The notes below the pieces were generated by a model, which was given only the letters and a program-made list of their open reading frames with translations, was not told where the DNA came from and did not search any database. 64,000 bases of DNA from Ampullimonas aquatilis. GTDB lineage: Bacteria; Pseudomonadota; Gammaproteobacteria; Burkholderiales; Burkholderiaceae_D. The stretch covers positions 3,100,001-3,164,000 of the forward strand of contig NZ_CP183834.1 of the NCBI RefSeq assembly GCF_049675895.1. The letters run 5' to 3'. Shown in pieces: positions 25,593 through 34,334 of this stretch (its first letter is position 1; the number at the start of each line of letters is the position of its first letter). A program made the translations under genes and the position numbers.

Positions 25593-27893
25593 TCAACGCT
25601 TGTTCTTACTATTTGCCTCAACTACTGTCAGTGTCGTCATATTCACAATCCGGCGCACAGTTGCCGACGGCGTCAGCACATTGACTGGAGAATTGGCTCC
25701 CAACAAAATCGGCCCAATCGCAATATTGTTACCTGCCGAGGTTTTCAAGAGGTTATAGGCAATATTGGCTGCTTCGATATTAGGCATAACCAGCAAATTG
25801 GCTTCGCCTTTCAAGGTCGAATTGGGCATCACACTATAGCGATAAGCCGGGTCAAGTGCCGAATCACCGTGCATTTCACCATCCACTTCCAGATCAGGTG
25901 CACGCTCACGCAAAATCGCCAAAGTTTCACGCATTTTGAGAGCGCTAGGGCTATTGCTGGTACCAAAATTGGAATGGGATAACAACGCCACTTTGGGAAT
26001 GATCCCCATGCAACGCATTTCATCGGCGGCCATGATCGTGATATCGGCCAGTTCATCGGCCGTCGGATCACAATTAATATGCGTGTCAGTCAAAAATACC
26101 TGGCGATTGGGCAAGAACAGTCCGGTCATCGCACCAAACAGCTTGGTGCCAGCTTTTTTGCCAATGACCTGCTCAATGTACGTCATATGCATGGCCGTAG
26201 TACCAAAAGTGCCGCAAATCAGGCCATCGGCATAACCCTTGTGGATCATCATGCAACCAATCAGGGTCAGACGACGCCGCATTTCGATTTTGGCCAATTG
26301 CGCAGTCACACCCTTGCGCTCAGCCATCTTCCAGTATGTCGTCCAGAAGTCCCGATGCCGGTCGTCAAACTCAATGTCCACCAGATCGTAATCAACACCA
26401 CGCTTTAAACGCAGACCAAAACGCTCAATCCGCTGATCAATCTGTGAGCCACGTGCCACCAGGATTGGTCGCGCCAGACCTTCATCCACCACCACCTGCA
26501 CAGCACGCAAGACACGCTCTTCTTCGCCTTCCGCATAAACAATCCGTTTATGTCCATCGGGGCAACGTTTGGCAATCTGGAACAGCGGCTTCATGAAGGT
26601 GCCGCTTTGATAAACAAACTGCTGCAGCTGATCAATATAGGCTTCCATGTCCTTGATCGGCCGACTTGCCACCCCCGACGTTTCGGCTGCGCGCGCTACA
26701 GCAGATGCAATTTTCACGATCAGGCGCGGATCAAACGGTTTGGGAATCAGATATTCTGGGCCAAATGAGAGGTTGCCATCACCATAGGCCATGGCAACCA
26801 CATCACTTTGCTCAGCTTGCGCCAAATCAGCAATTGCATGCACCGTGGCAATTTCCATTTCGCGGGTAATGGTTGTGGCACGAGAGTCCAGCGCACCGCG
26901 GAAAATATAAGGGAAACACAGGACGTTATTGACCTGATTGGGATAATCACTACGACCAGTGGCAATGATGGCGTCATCACGCACTTCCTTGACCAGTTCG
27001 GGTAAGATTTCTGGTGTTGGGTTGGCCAAGGCCATGATGATCGGCTTAGCGGCCATCTTTTTGACCATATCCTGCTTGAGCACGCCACCAGCAGACAGGC
27101 CCAGAAAAATATCGGCACCATCAATGACTTCCGCCAAGGTACGCAAGGTGGTTTCCTGTGCAAAACGTTCTTTATCAGGATCCATCAACTCGGTGCGACC
27201 TTTGTAAACTACACCGGCCAAATCAGTCACCCAGATATTTTCCAGAGGAAAGCCCAAATCAACCAATAAATCCAGGCAGGCCAAGGCGGCCGCACCCGCA
27301 CCTGAAACCGCCAGTTTGACCTTCTTGATGTCTTTACCAACAACTTTGAGGCCATTCAAAATGGCCGCGCCAACAATGATCGCCGTACCGTGTTGATCAT
27401 CATGAAACACCGGAATTTTCATCTTTTCGCGCAGTTTACGCTCGATATAAAAACATTCCGGCGCCTTGATATCTTCAAGGTTGATACCGCCAAAAGTTGG
27501 CTCCAGTGCCGCGATCACATCGCAGAGTTTGTCAGGATCAGTCTCGTTGATTTCGATATCAAATACATCAATACCCGCAAACTTTTTAAACAGTACGCCC
27601 TTGCCTTCCATCACTGGCTTGGCGGCCAGTGGACCAATCGCCCCCAATCCCAGCACCGCCGTACCGTTGGTAATTACCGCGACCAGATTGCCACGCGAGG
27701 TATAACGAAATGCGTTGGAGGGATCGGCAACAATTTCCTCGCAGGCAGCCGCTACCCCTGGCGAATAGGCCAGTGCCAGATCACGCTGGTTGACCAGCTG
27801 TTTGGTTGCGGTAACGGAGATTTTGCCGGGGGTGGGGAATTCGTGGTATTCGAGCGCTGCTGCACGCAGTTTGGAGTCAATCGGTTGGGTCAT
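25593..27893 (-). CDS. maeB: NADP-dependent malic enzyme with phosphotransacetylase-like tail
   Basis: Oxidatively decarboxylates malate to pyruvate, supplying NADPH. About 766 residues: malic domain with YTSRGNLVAVITNGTAVLG, DIEINETDPDKLCDVI and FHDDQHGTAIIV; NAD(P)-binding region with SGAGAAALACLDLLV; and from about residue 430 a phosphotransacetylase-like domain (IVYAEGEEERVLRAVQ, MIHKGYADGLICGTFG) that in known MaeB proteins is regulatory rather than catalytic. The start is placed at the ATG 27891-27893, which opens TQPIDSKLRAAALEYHEFP as in homologues; the frame extends 19 codons further. Divergent from thiL. Confidence 0.95.
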   Translation of the reverse strand: MTQPIDSKLRAAALEYHEFPTPGKISVTATKQLVNQRDLALAYSPGVAAACEEIVADPSNAFRYTSRGNLVAVITNGTAVLGLGAIGPLAAKPVMEGKGVLFKKFAGIDVFDIEINETDPDKLCDVIAALEPTFGGINLEDIKAPECFYIERKLREKMKIPVFHDDQHGTAIIVGAAILNGLKVVGKDIKKVKLAVSGAGAAALACLDLLVDLGFPLENIWVTDLAGVVYKGRTELMDPDKERFAQETTLRTLAEVIDGADIFLGLSAGGVLKQDMVKKMAAKPIIMALANPTPEILPELVKEVRDDAIIATGRSDYPNQVNNVLCFPYIFRGALDSRATTITREMEIATVHAIADLAQAEQSDVVAMAYGDGNLSFGPEYLIPKPFDPRLIVKIASAVARAAETSGVASRPIKDMEAYIDQLQQFVYQSGTFMKPLFQIAKRCPDGHKRIVYAEGEEERVLRAVQVVVDEGLARPILVARGSQIDQRIERFGLRLKRGVDYDLVDIEFDDRHRDFWTTYWKMAERKGVTAQLAKIEMRRRLTLIGCMMIHKGYADGLICGTFGTTAMHMTYIEQVIGKKAGTKLFGAMTGLFLPNRQVFLTDTHINCDPTADELADITIMAADEMRCMGIIPKVALLSHSNFGTSNSPSALKMRETLAILRERAPDLEVDGEMHGDSALDPAYRYSVMPNSTLKGEANLLVMPNIEAANIAYNLLKTSAGNNIAIGPILLGANSPVNVLTPSATVRRIVNMTTLTVVEANSKNKR

Positions 27894-28026
27894 ATTTGTC
27901 ACCCGCCTTATAATTTGCGGGTTTTCCATGGCAGTAAAACAGGCTCTCATTATGAGCCGCGCTTAATAATTACACAAGCTGACGGGCGCTCATTACAATA
28001 CAACGACTCTTCTGTCTGACCTTCTT

Positions 28027-29001
28027 ATGTCCACGCCACTCTCCGAATTTGATCTGATTGCCCAATTTTTTACCCGTCCCCCCCACCGTGCAGACTTAGG
28101 AATTGGGGATGACTGCGCACTACTGAGCGTACCACCCAACACTCAATTGGCAATTTCAACCGACATGCTGGTGGAAGGCCGACATTTTTTCCCCAATGTT
28201 GATCCTGCCGCCCTCGGGCATAAATGTCTGGCGGTTAATTTGTCCGATCTGGCTGCCATGGGTGCCACCCCGCATAGCTTTACCCTGGCGATGGGCATTC
28301 CGGAATCCGATCCGATCTGGCTGTCGCATTTTTCCAACGCCATGCTGACATTGGCTGATCGGTTTGATTGCGAACTGATTGGCGGCGACACCACCAAAAG
28401 TCCTTTGACGACCATCTCCATCACCGTCATTGGCACGCTGCCAACCGGGCAGGCCCTGCGCCGTGATGCCGCTCAAGATGGCGACGATGTCTGGGTATCG
28501 GGCACGCTGGGTGATGCACGTCTGGCGCTGGGCATGTTTTGGCAGGACTGGCATTTATCGGTGGGCGATTTCGAGCACGCTCGCCGCAAAATGGAATGGC
28601 CGGAACCGCGCATCGCCCTGGGGCGCGCCTTATTGCCGCTGGCGCACGCAGCAATTGATATATCGGATGGCCTGATGGGTGATCTGGGTCACATTCTCAA
28701 ACGCTCAGGACTTGGTGCAACACTCAATGTAGACGCCCTACCCTTGTCGGAAGAACTGCGTCAGCAACCCCGCGAGCGACAAATCCATTGCGCACTTTAT
28801 GGTGGCGATGAATACGAACTCTGTTTTACCGCCTCCCCGGAACAACGCGAGGCTATTTTTGCCCTGGGTCGCCAGCTCCATTTGCCACTCAGTCGCATCG
28901 GCACCTTACATCAAGGCAACGACTTGCTGCTTGAAAACGCTGAAGGCGAACCAATTGTGACCGATGGCATGGCATTTGATCATTTTCGTAGCAACGAATG
29001 A
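28027..29001 (+). CDS. thiL: Thiamine-monophosphate kinase
   Basis: ATP-dependent kinase making thiamine diphosphate in the last step of the pathway; it is the cofactor for both transketolases encoded here. 324 residues. Conserved features: GIGDDCALL near the N-terminus, STDMLVEGRHFFP, the metal site VNLSDLAAMGA, GGDTTKSP, and AIDISDGLMGDLGHIL. Its TGA stop overlaps the pgpA ATG (ATGA), a common arrangement. Confidence 0.97.
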   Translation: MSTPLSEFDLIAQFFTRPPHRADLGIGDDCALLSVPPNTQLAISTDMLVEGRHFFPNVDPAALGHKCLAVNLSDLAAMGATPHSFTLAMGIPESDPIWLSHFSNAMLTLADRFDCELIGGDTTKSPLTTISITVIGTLPTGQALRRDAAQDGDDVWVSGTLGDARLALGMFWQDWHLSVGDFEHARRKMEWPEPRIALGRALLPLAHAAIDISDGLMGDLGHILKRSGLGATLNVDALPLSEELRQQPRERQIHCALYGGDEYELCFTASPEQREAIFALGRQLHLPLSRIGTLHQGNDLLLENAEGEPIVTDGMAFDHFRSNE

Positions 29002-29498
29002 GTGACGCTCTCCCCCCGCCAATTCGGCCCGATGGCCCGTTTTTATTGTCACACCCCGCACACACACTGGCGCTCGGGCTTGGTAGTGGATTGTCACCGA
29101 TCATGCCCGGCACCGTTGGCACACTCTTTGGATGGTATAGCTTTGTTTATTTGAGCCGCTACCTGACTGCGCTGCAATGGGGCGTGGTGATCCTCCTGGG
29201 TTTTCTGGTTGGCATTTGGGCCTGCGAAAAAACTGGCCGGGATTTAGGTGTCGCCGATCATGGCAGCATGGTGTGGGATGAAATCATCGCCATTTGGCTG
29301 GTATTGGTGGTCGTGATGCCAACAGATACCACTGGTCAAATGTTGGCGGTGTTTCTTTTTCGCTTTTTTGACATGCTTAAACCCGGTCCGGTGCGCTATA
29401 TTGAACGACGCGTCAAAGGGGGTTTGGGTGTGATGATCGATGACATCATGGCGGCATTTTTGACTTTACTGGTAATCGCTGTCTGGCAATTTATATGA
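28998..29498 (+). CDS. pgpA: Phosphatidylglycerophosphatase A
   Basis: Inner-membrane phosphatase that makes phosphatidylglycerol from its phosphate. 166 residues with three to four hydrophobic segments. Family signatures are present: GLGSGLSPIMPGTVGTL, VWDEIIAIWLVL and FRFFDMLKPGPVRYIERRVKG, which hold the acidic metal-binding residues. It overlaps thiL and pncC by four bases at each end, so the three are translationally coupled. Confidence 0.95.
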   Translation: MSDALPPPIRPDGPFLLSHPAHTLALGLGSGLSPIMPGTVGTLFGWYSFVYLSRYLTALQWGVVILLGFLVGIWACEKTGRDLGVADHGSMVWDEIIAIWLVLVVVMPTDTTGQMLAVFLFRFFDMLKPGPVRYIERRVKGGLGVMIDDIMAAFLTLLVIAVWQFI

Positions 29499-29992
29499 AT
29501 TCAACCACGTTTCAATTAGCAATCAAAGTGGGCAATCGCCTGCGCGAAGTCAGGCTTTACCTGACGACTGCCGAATCCTGCACCGGCGGCGGCATTGCCT
29601 CGGCCATCACTGATGTTTCTGGCTCCTCGGCCTGGTTCGATCGTGGTTTTGTGTCGTACTCCAATATGGCCAAGACCGAGATGCTCGGTGTGCCGCCCGC
29701 CTTGATCGAACGACATGGTGCCGTGAGCGAGCAAACCGCCCGTGCTATGGCAGAAGGTGCCTTGCGCCATAGCCGGGCACAAATCGCTTTATCGGTCACG
29801 GGTATTGCCGGGCCCGGTGGTGGCACAGAAGAAAAACCCGTTGGCACGGTATGTTTTGGCTGGGCAGTACATCACACCAGTAAAACGGAAATCCGGCGCT
29901 TCAAAGGTGAACGTGATGCCGTGCGCCAGCAAACCATTGAACATGCGTTGCGCGAGCTGCTGACTTTTATCGACGACACAGAAAATCGATAA
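29495..29992 (+). CDS. pncC: Nicotinamide-nucleotide amidase (CinA C-terminal family)
   Basis: Deamidates nicotinamide mononucleotide to nicotinate mononucleotide in NAD recycling. 165 residues, the stand-alone form without the CinA N-terminal domain. Motifs: AESCTGGGIASAITDVSGSS, GFVSYSNMAKTEMLGV, and SVTGIAGPGGGTEEKPVGT. Last gene of the thiL-pgpA-pncC unit (ATGA overlap). Confidence 0.94.
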   Translation: MNSTTFQLAIKVGNRLREVRLYLTTAESCTGGGIASAITDVSGSSAWFDRGFVSYSNMAKTEMLGVPPALIERHGAVSEQTARAMAEGALRHSRAQIALSVTGIAGPGGGTEEKPVGTVCFGWAVHHTSKTEIRRFKGERDAVRQQTIEHALRELLTFIDDTENR

Positions 29993-30135
29993 ACCAGCAC
30001 AGTTTTAAGACCATTTGGGGTTTGCTCATCCTGATAAGCAAACCACCCTGTCATCCCGCAATCGCCCTCAAAAAGCACATACTCCCCAGAAAACCAATAT
30101 TTACTTAATTTATTAACCGCTCAAGTGCGTCAATA

Positions 30136-30153
30136 AAGGCTTCCGGGAGGCCT
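30136..30153 (-). terminator. Possible terminator after dmeF
   Basis: On the minus strand AGGCCTCC / GGAAGCCT forms a short stem (one G-U pair) followed by TTATTG. It is 37 bp after the dmeF stop. The rest of the 198-bp gap to pncC shows a second small hairpin, ATACA/TGTAT (about 30159-30174), and no gene. Confidence 0.35.
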
Positions 30154-30190
30154 GATTTATACAATGGGGTGTATAAAAAAATGGCTTTGC

Positions 30191-31303
30191 TTATGAATGA
30201 ATTGGCGCAAAGGTAGCGGCCGCGCAGCAGGGATTGATTTCCACCGACAGATGTACCAGTTGTCGAATGCTGGCGAGCCGTTTTTTATAGTATTCCGGCG
30301 GTGCCGGGTGATCGGACACCAGACTCAACACAGCCGCAAAACGCTGTTTACCCACACGCCAGACATGCAAGTCAACCAATTCGGCCGAACCTTCTTCAGC
30401 CAGAATCGCGCGAATTTCTTCAACCAGGGGATGGTCCATTTCAGCGTCCAGCAATATCCGGCCTGACTCCAGCATCAGACCCCAGGACCAGCGGCCAATC
30501 ATCAACGCGCCCAACACACCAACCGCCGAATCCAGCCAGTTCCAGCCAAAATATTTGCCCGCCAGCAAGGCCGCAATCGCCAGCACCGACGTGGCAGCAT
30601 CCGCCACCACATGCAAATAAGCCGCCCGCAAATTCAGATCGGCATGATCATGGCTATGACTGGCATCGTGATGACCCGCGTGATCTTGTCCATGCGCATG
30701 CCCGGCATGGTGCGCATGATCATGGCCATGATCATGATGGTCGTGCGCTGATACCGCGTGATTGTGTCCAACCTGAGCATGATGCTCGTGCTCTGCATGC
30801 ACATGGGGTAACCGGGGTTTAGGCGCATGGTCATGACCATGATGCAGCCATTTGGCTGACACCAGATTCACCAGCAGGCCAATCACCGCCACGATGATGG
30901 CGTCATTAAAATCAATCGGCAAGGGACTGACGATGCGCCAGATGGATTCATAAATCATCAGCAAGGCCACGCCCGCCAGGATCATCGCGCTGGCAAAGGT
31001 GGCCAGCACTTCAATCTTCCAGGTGCCCATGGAAAACAAGCGGGCAAAACGCTCGTCACGCGCCCAGCGCCGCGCCAGCACGTACGCACTCAAAGTCAGC
31101 GCCAAGGCCAGCATGTGCGAGCTCATATGCCAGCCATCGGCCAACAGTGCCATGGAGTGGGTGTACCAGCCCACGGCAATTTCCACCACCATCATGATGC
31201 CAGTCAGCCAGACCACGCGCCGGGTACTTTTTTCGGCGGCCGCATTGCCTTCATCAAAACGATGGCCATGTTGCCAATTGCTGAGGTCGTGAGTATGTTC
31301 CAT
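30191..31303 (-). CDS. dmeF: Cation diffusion facilitator with His-rich loop, DmeF type
   Basis: 370-residue inner-membrane exporter of divalent metals, probably Co/Ni/Zn, driven by proton exchange. Six membrane segments; the metal site is seen in ALLADGWHMSSHMLAL (TM2) and YLHVVADAATSVLAI (TM5). The start THDLSNWQHGHRFDEGN is characteristic of DmeF. Between TM4 and TM5 lies a cytoplasmic loop of about 70 residues dense in His-Asp pairs, such as AHDHHDHGHDHAHHAGHAHG, which likely binds metal as a sensor or chaperone. The C-terminal domain has the typical VDLHVWRVG. It starts 6 bp after pyrF, and no RcnR/DmeR-type regulator is nearby. Confidence 0.92.
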   Translation of the reverse strand: MEHTHDLSNWQHGHRFDEGNAAAEKSTRRVVWLTGIMMVVEIAVGWYTHSMALLADGWHMSSHMLALALTLSAYVLARRWARDERFARLFSMGTWKIEVLATFASAMILAGVALLMIYESIWRIVSPLPIDFNDAIIVAVIGLLVNLVSAKWLHHGHDHAPKPRLPHVHAEHEHHAQVGHNHAVSAHDHHDHGHDHAHHAGHAHGQDHAGHHDASHSHDHADLNLRAAYLHVVADAATSVLAIAALLAGKYFGWNWLDSAVGVLGALMIGRWSWGLMLESGRILLDAEMDHPLVEEIRAILAEEGSAELVDLHVWRVGKQRFAAVLSLVSDHPAPPEYYKKRLASIRQLVHLSVEINPCCAAATFAPIHS

Positions 31304-31309
31304 GAATAC

Positions 31310-32143
31310 TTACCGGCTATGCCTGAATTGATTGATCAGATCACGAGTGCGTTGCGCTTCTTGAGCGGCAGCCTGAGCAAAATCAGCCCCAGCAGACGCA
31401 TATAAAATTGCCCGCGATGAATTGATCATCATACCCCGTCCACTCGCGGTCTGCGCAGCTTGTACCGTAGCGGCCACATCACCGCCTTGCGCACCGACAC
31501 CGGGTATCAACAAGGGCATGTCACCAATCAGCGCTCGTACCCGAGCCAGCTCTTGTGGAAAGGTAGCACCAACCACCAGGGCCATCTGGCCGGTTTTATT
31601 CCATTGCGTGGCGGCCAGTTCGGCAACCAGTTCAAACACCTGGCGCGACTTGCCCGCTATTGGCAAAAACTGCAAATCCGACCCACCTGGATTGGACGTG
31701 CGACAAAGTACGATCACACCTTTATCGGGGTATTGAAGGTAAGGCTCGATCGAATCAAAACCCATATAGGGATTGACTGTCACCGCATCGGCACCATAAC
31801 GCTCAAAAGCTTCAATGGCATATTGCTGGGCAGTGGAGCCGATATCACCCCGCTTGGCATCCAATATCACTGGAATATCGGCATAGCGTTGTTTGATATA
31901 GGTAATGATGGCTTCGAGAGCCGCTTCGGCGCGTTGCGCAGCAAAATAGGCAATCTGGGGTTTGAAGCAACTCGCATAGGACGCGGTGGCATCCACAATG
32001 GCACAACAAAAATCGGTAAAGGCACGGTGGATATCAGCATGGCGGCATGGTTCAGGCAAGCGTTTGATATCCGGATCAAGCCCAACACACAATACCGAAT
32101 TGGCCACGCTTTCTCTGGCGTGCAGTTTTTCTATAAAAGTCAT
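31310..32143 (-). CDS. pyrF: Orotidine 5'-phosphate decarboxylase (type 2)
   Basis: Final step of UMP synthesis, decarboxylating OMP. 277 residues, the longer type-2 form found in many betaproteobacteria and actinobacteria. Visible: CVGLDPDIKRLPE at the start, the catalytic Lys/Asp motif VILDAKRGDIGSTAQQY, TVNPYMGFDSIEPY, and the phosphate-binding LIPGVGAQGGD. The dmeF gene follows 6 bp downstream; lemA lies divergently upstream. Confidence 0.96.
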   Translation of the reverse strand: MTFIEKLHARESVANSVLCVGLDPDIKRLPEPCRHADIHRAFTDFCCAIVDATASYASCFKPQIAYFAAQRAEAALEAIITYIKQRYADIPVILDAKRGDIGSTAQQYAIEAFERYGADAVTVNPYMGFDSIEPYLQYPDKGVIVLCRTSNPGGSDLQFLPIAGKSRQVFELVAELAATQWNKTGQMALVVGATFPQELARVRALIGDMPLLIPGVGAQGGDVAATVQAAQTASGRGMMINSSRAILYASAGADFAQAAAQEAQRTRDLINQFRHSR

Positions 32144-32290
32144 GATGATCGTTTCGTTGAAGAAACACTATTTTATCGGCAATCAGCAATTCACCACTTG
32201 GCTTGCGCCATATTCATCCCCATCTATGGATAATTGGTAATATCCAGTGTCACCTGAAAATGGTTTACTGATTCAACGGAGGAAAAACCC

Positions 32291-32878
32291 ATGTCACCAT
32301 TCATCAAATTTTTTACCCTGATTTTGCTGACGCTGACCTTGTCAGGTTGCGGCTATAACCGCTTCCAGGAAGAAGACGAATCGGTCAAGGCAGCCTGGGC
32401 TGAAGTGGTCAACCAGTACCAACGTCGTGCCGATCTGATTCCTAACCTGGTCAACACCGTCAAAGGTTATGCCAGCCATGAAAAAGACACGCTCGAAGCC
32501 GTCACCAAGGCGCGTGCAGCAGCCACCAGCTTTCAGATCACGCCCGAAGTGCTAAACAACCCGGGAGCGCTCAAGCAGTTTCAACAATTGCAAGGCGAAC
32601 TGTCGAGCGCGCTGTCACGCTTGATGGCAGTATCAGAAAACTATCCCGACTTAAAAGCCGATGCCAGCTTTCGTGATTTGCAATCACAACTGGAGGGCAC
32701 CGAAAACCGCATTACCGTGGCACGTCAGCGTTATATCAAGGCCGTGGAAAGTTACAACGTGCTGACCCGCAGCTTCCCCAATAATATTACTGCGATGATT
32801 TTTCACTACGAAGTCAAACCCAACTTCACTGTGGAAAATGAAAAAGGCATCAGCACTGCACCTGCCGTGAAATTTTAA
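32291..32878 (+). CDS. lemA: LemA family lipoprotein
   Basis: 195 residues. A signal peptide ends in lipobox LSGC, so it is a lipoprotein, unlike the membrane-helix forms of LemA. The mature part is the helical LemA fold with QYQRRADLIPNLVNTVKGYA, AVTKARAAAT and QLEGTENRITVARQRYI. The function of the family is unclear; an envelope role is usual. It is the first of three co-directional genes, with 41 bp to the TPM gene, the widespread lemA-ygcG pairing. GGAGG precedes the ATG. Confidence 0.93.
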   Translation: MSPFIKFFTLILLTLTLSGCGYNRFQEEDESVKAAWAEVVNQYQRRADLIPNLVNTVKGYASHEKDTLEAVTKARAAATSFQITPEVLNNPGALKQFQQLQGELSSALSRLMAVSENYPDLKADASFRDLQSQLEGTENRITVARQRYIKAVESYNVLTRSFPNNITAMIFHYEVKPNFTVENEKGISTAPAVKF

Positions 32879-32919
32879 ATATTGATGCTAACCAGGCAAC
32901 CTCACCCTGATTGAGAAAC

Positions 32920-33690
32920 ATGCTCCGACATAGCCTGCTTGCCCTCTTCACCACCCTGTTGCTGCTCTGCAGCGCAGCTCGGGCTGATGTTGCCATACCG
33001 CCTTTATCTGGCCATGTCATTGACCAGATCGACATACTCAACGAGAGTCAGCAGCAGTCACTCAATCAGGTGCTACAGGATTATGAAACCCGCACTGGCA
33101 GCCAAATTGCTGTGCTGCTCATGTCCACTACCGCGCCCGAAGTCATTGATGCTTACAGTATCCGTGTGGCCGATGCCTGGAAGCTTGGCCGCAAAGGCGT
33201 GGATGATGGTGTGATTTTGATTGTGGCGCGTGACAATCCCAAAGAACTGCGCCGCTTGCGCATTGAAGCCGGCCGAGGCGTGCAAGGCGTCATGACCGAT
33301 GTGCAGTCCAAACGCATTTTGGCTGACGTCATTGCACCACACTTCAAGCAAAATGATTTTTATGGTGGCCTCACCGCTGGCGTCACTGCCATCATGCAAG
33401 TGCTCGACAAGGAGGCCTTGCCCGCACCCGTTAAAAAAGCCCAGCAGGAAGACGACTATAGCTGGGTCATTCCACTGATCTTTTTTGCCTTCATCTTTTT
33501 TTCCATGATGCGCCGTGGCAGTTCTGCCGCGTATGGCCGATCCAGTTTACCAGCCATCATCCTCGGTAATGCCGCAGGTAGTTGGGGACGCGGCGGTGGT
33601 GGCTGGGGTGGCGGAGGATCATCCGGTGGCGGTGGCTTTTCGGGTGGTGGCGGTGGCTTTGATGGCGGTGGCGCCTCGGGAGACTGGTAA
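32920..33690 (+). CDS. TPM-domain membrane protein (YgcG family)
   Basis: 256 residues from the ATG at 32920; an upstream TTG at 32911 is in frame but less likely. Signal peptide LRHSLLALFTTLLLLCSAARA, then a TPM domain (about 30-160: RTGSQIAVLLMSTTAPEVID, GVDDGVILIVARDN, RIEAGRGVQGVMTD), one membrane helix (about 187-203, WVIPLIFFAFIFFSMM) and a Gly/Ser-rich cytoplasmic tail. The domain has been tied to phosphatase activity or photosystem repair in other organisms; here the role is unknown. Its TAA stop overlaps the next ATG by one base. Confidence 0.9.
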   Translation: MLRHSLLALFTTLLLLCSAARADVAIPPLSGHVIDQIDILNESQQQSLNQVLQDYETRTGSQIAVLLMSTTAPEVIDAYSIRVADAWKLGRKGVDDGVILIVARDNPKELRRLRIEAGRGVQGVMTDVQSKRILADVIAPHFKQNDFYGGLTAGVTAIMQVLDKEALPAPVKKAQQEDDYSWVIPLIFFAFIFFSMMRRGSSAAYGRSSLPAIILGNAAGSWGRGGGGWGGGGSSGGGGFSGGGGGFDGGGASGDW

Positions 33691-34199
33691 TGCGCGATCA
33701 CAACCGTCTGCTACGCAGTCTGCATCATCTCTTGTGCTGGCGTCGTTCAGCCCACCAGGCCTTTCCACCCCAGGGCTTGCGTGATATTGAAAATTTGATT
33801 ACCACGGGCGAGCAACAACATGGTGCCCAGGTGCGCTTTGTGGTGGAACATGCCTTGGATCAGGAAGCCATCTGGTCAGGCATGACACCGCGCCAACGTG
33901 CGCAGTATCTGTTTGCACATTTACGGGTATGGGACACCGAAGCCAATCTGGGTATTCTGATTTATGTGAATCTGGCCGATCATCAAGTGGAAATCCTGGC
34001 CGACCGCGGCGTGCACCAACTCGTCCAGGCCTCGGTTTGGCATCACCTCTGTCAGCAGATGACCCAAGGTTTTCGTCAAGGTCACTACATTGAACCGTCA
34101 TTGCAAGTATTGAAGGAACTCAACGCGTTACTCACCGAACGTTTACCGCGCAACATCAACACGACCAATGAGTTACCGGATAAGCCGCTGATGTTGTGA
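33690..34199 (+). CDS. Second TPM-domain protein, no signal peptide
   Basis: 169 residues, another TPM domain (TTGEQQHGAQVRFVVEHALD, ANLGILIYVNLADHQVEILA, DRGVHQLVQASVWHHLCQQM). It lacks the N-terminal signal, the membrane helix and the glycine-rich tail of its neighbour, so it is probably cytoplasmic or peripherally attached. TAATG coupling with the first TPM gene suggests that the two act together. This lemA-TPM-TPM trio recurs in betaproteobacteria. A terminator follows. Confidence 0.87.
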   Translation: MRDHNRLLRSLHHLLCWRRSAHQAFPPQGLRDIENLITTGEQQHGAQVRFVVEHALDQEAIWSGMTPRQRAQYLFAHLRVWDTEANLGILIYVNLADHQVEILADRGVHQLVQASVWHHLCQQMTQGFRQGHYIEPSLQVLKELNALLTERLPRNINTTNELPDKPLML

Positions 34200-34278
34200 T
34201 CAGCGAATACTTGACGCTTTCAAATATCTGGCAATTTTTAATTAATCTTTCACTCGTGCTTTCAACTAGTTAAGCTAT

Positions 34279-34308
34279 AAAAAAAGCCCTGCAGATGCAG
34301 GGCTTTTT
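34279..34308. terminator. Bidirectional terminator between TPM gene and groEL
   Basis: Stem AAAAGCCCTGC / GCAGGGCTTTT with loop AGAT, flanked by an A-run and a T-run. It serves both convergent units (lemA operon and groESL). Confidence 0.92.
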
Positions 34309-34334
34309 CATGAGTAACTGAACTCAGGGCCAAA

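Noticed and set aside
30640..30850. Dense CATGATC-like repeats
   Set aside because: They are the His-Asp codons of the dmeF loop, not a CRISPR or regulatory repeat.
31460..32233. Plus-strand open frame of 257 codons opposite pyrF
   Set aside because: Antisense to pyrF, which has all catalytic motifs; no support for a gene here.
33580..33690. Repeated GGTGGC units resembling a short tandem repeat array
   Set aside because: They encode the Gly-rich tail of the TPM protein and are explained by coding sequence.
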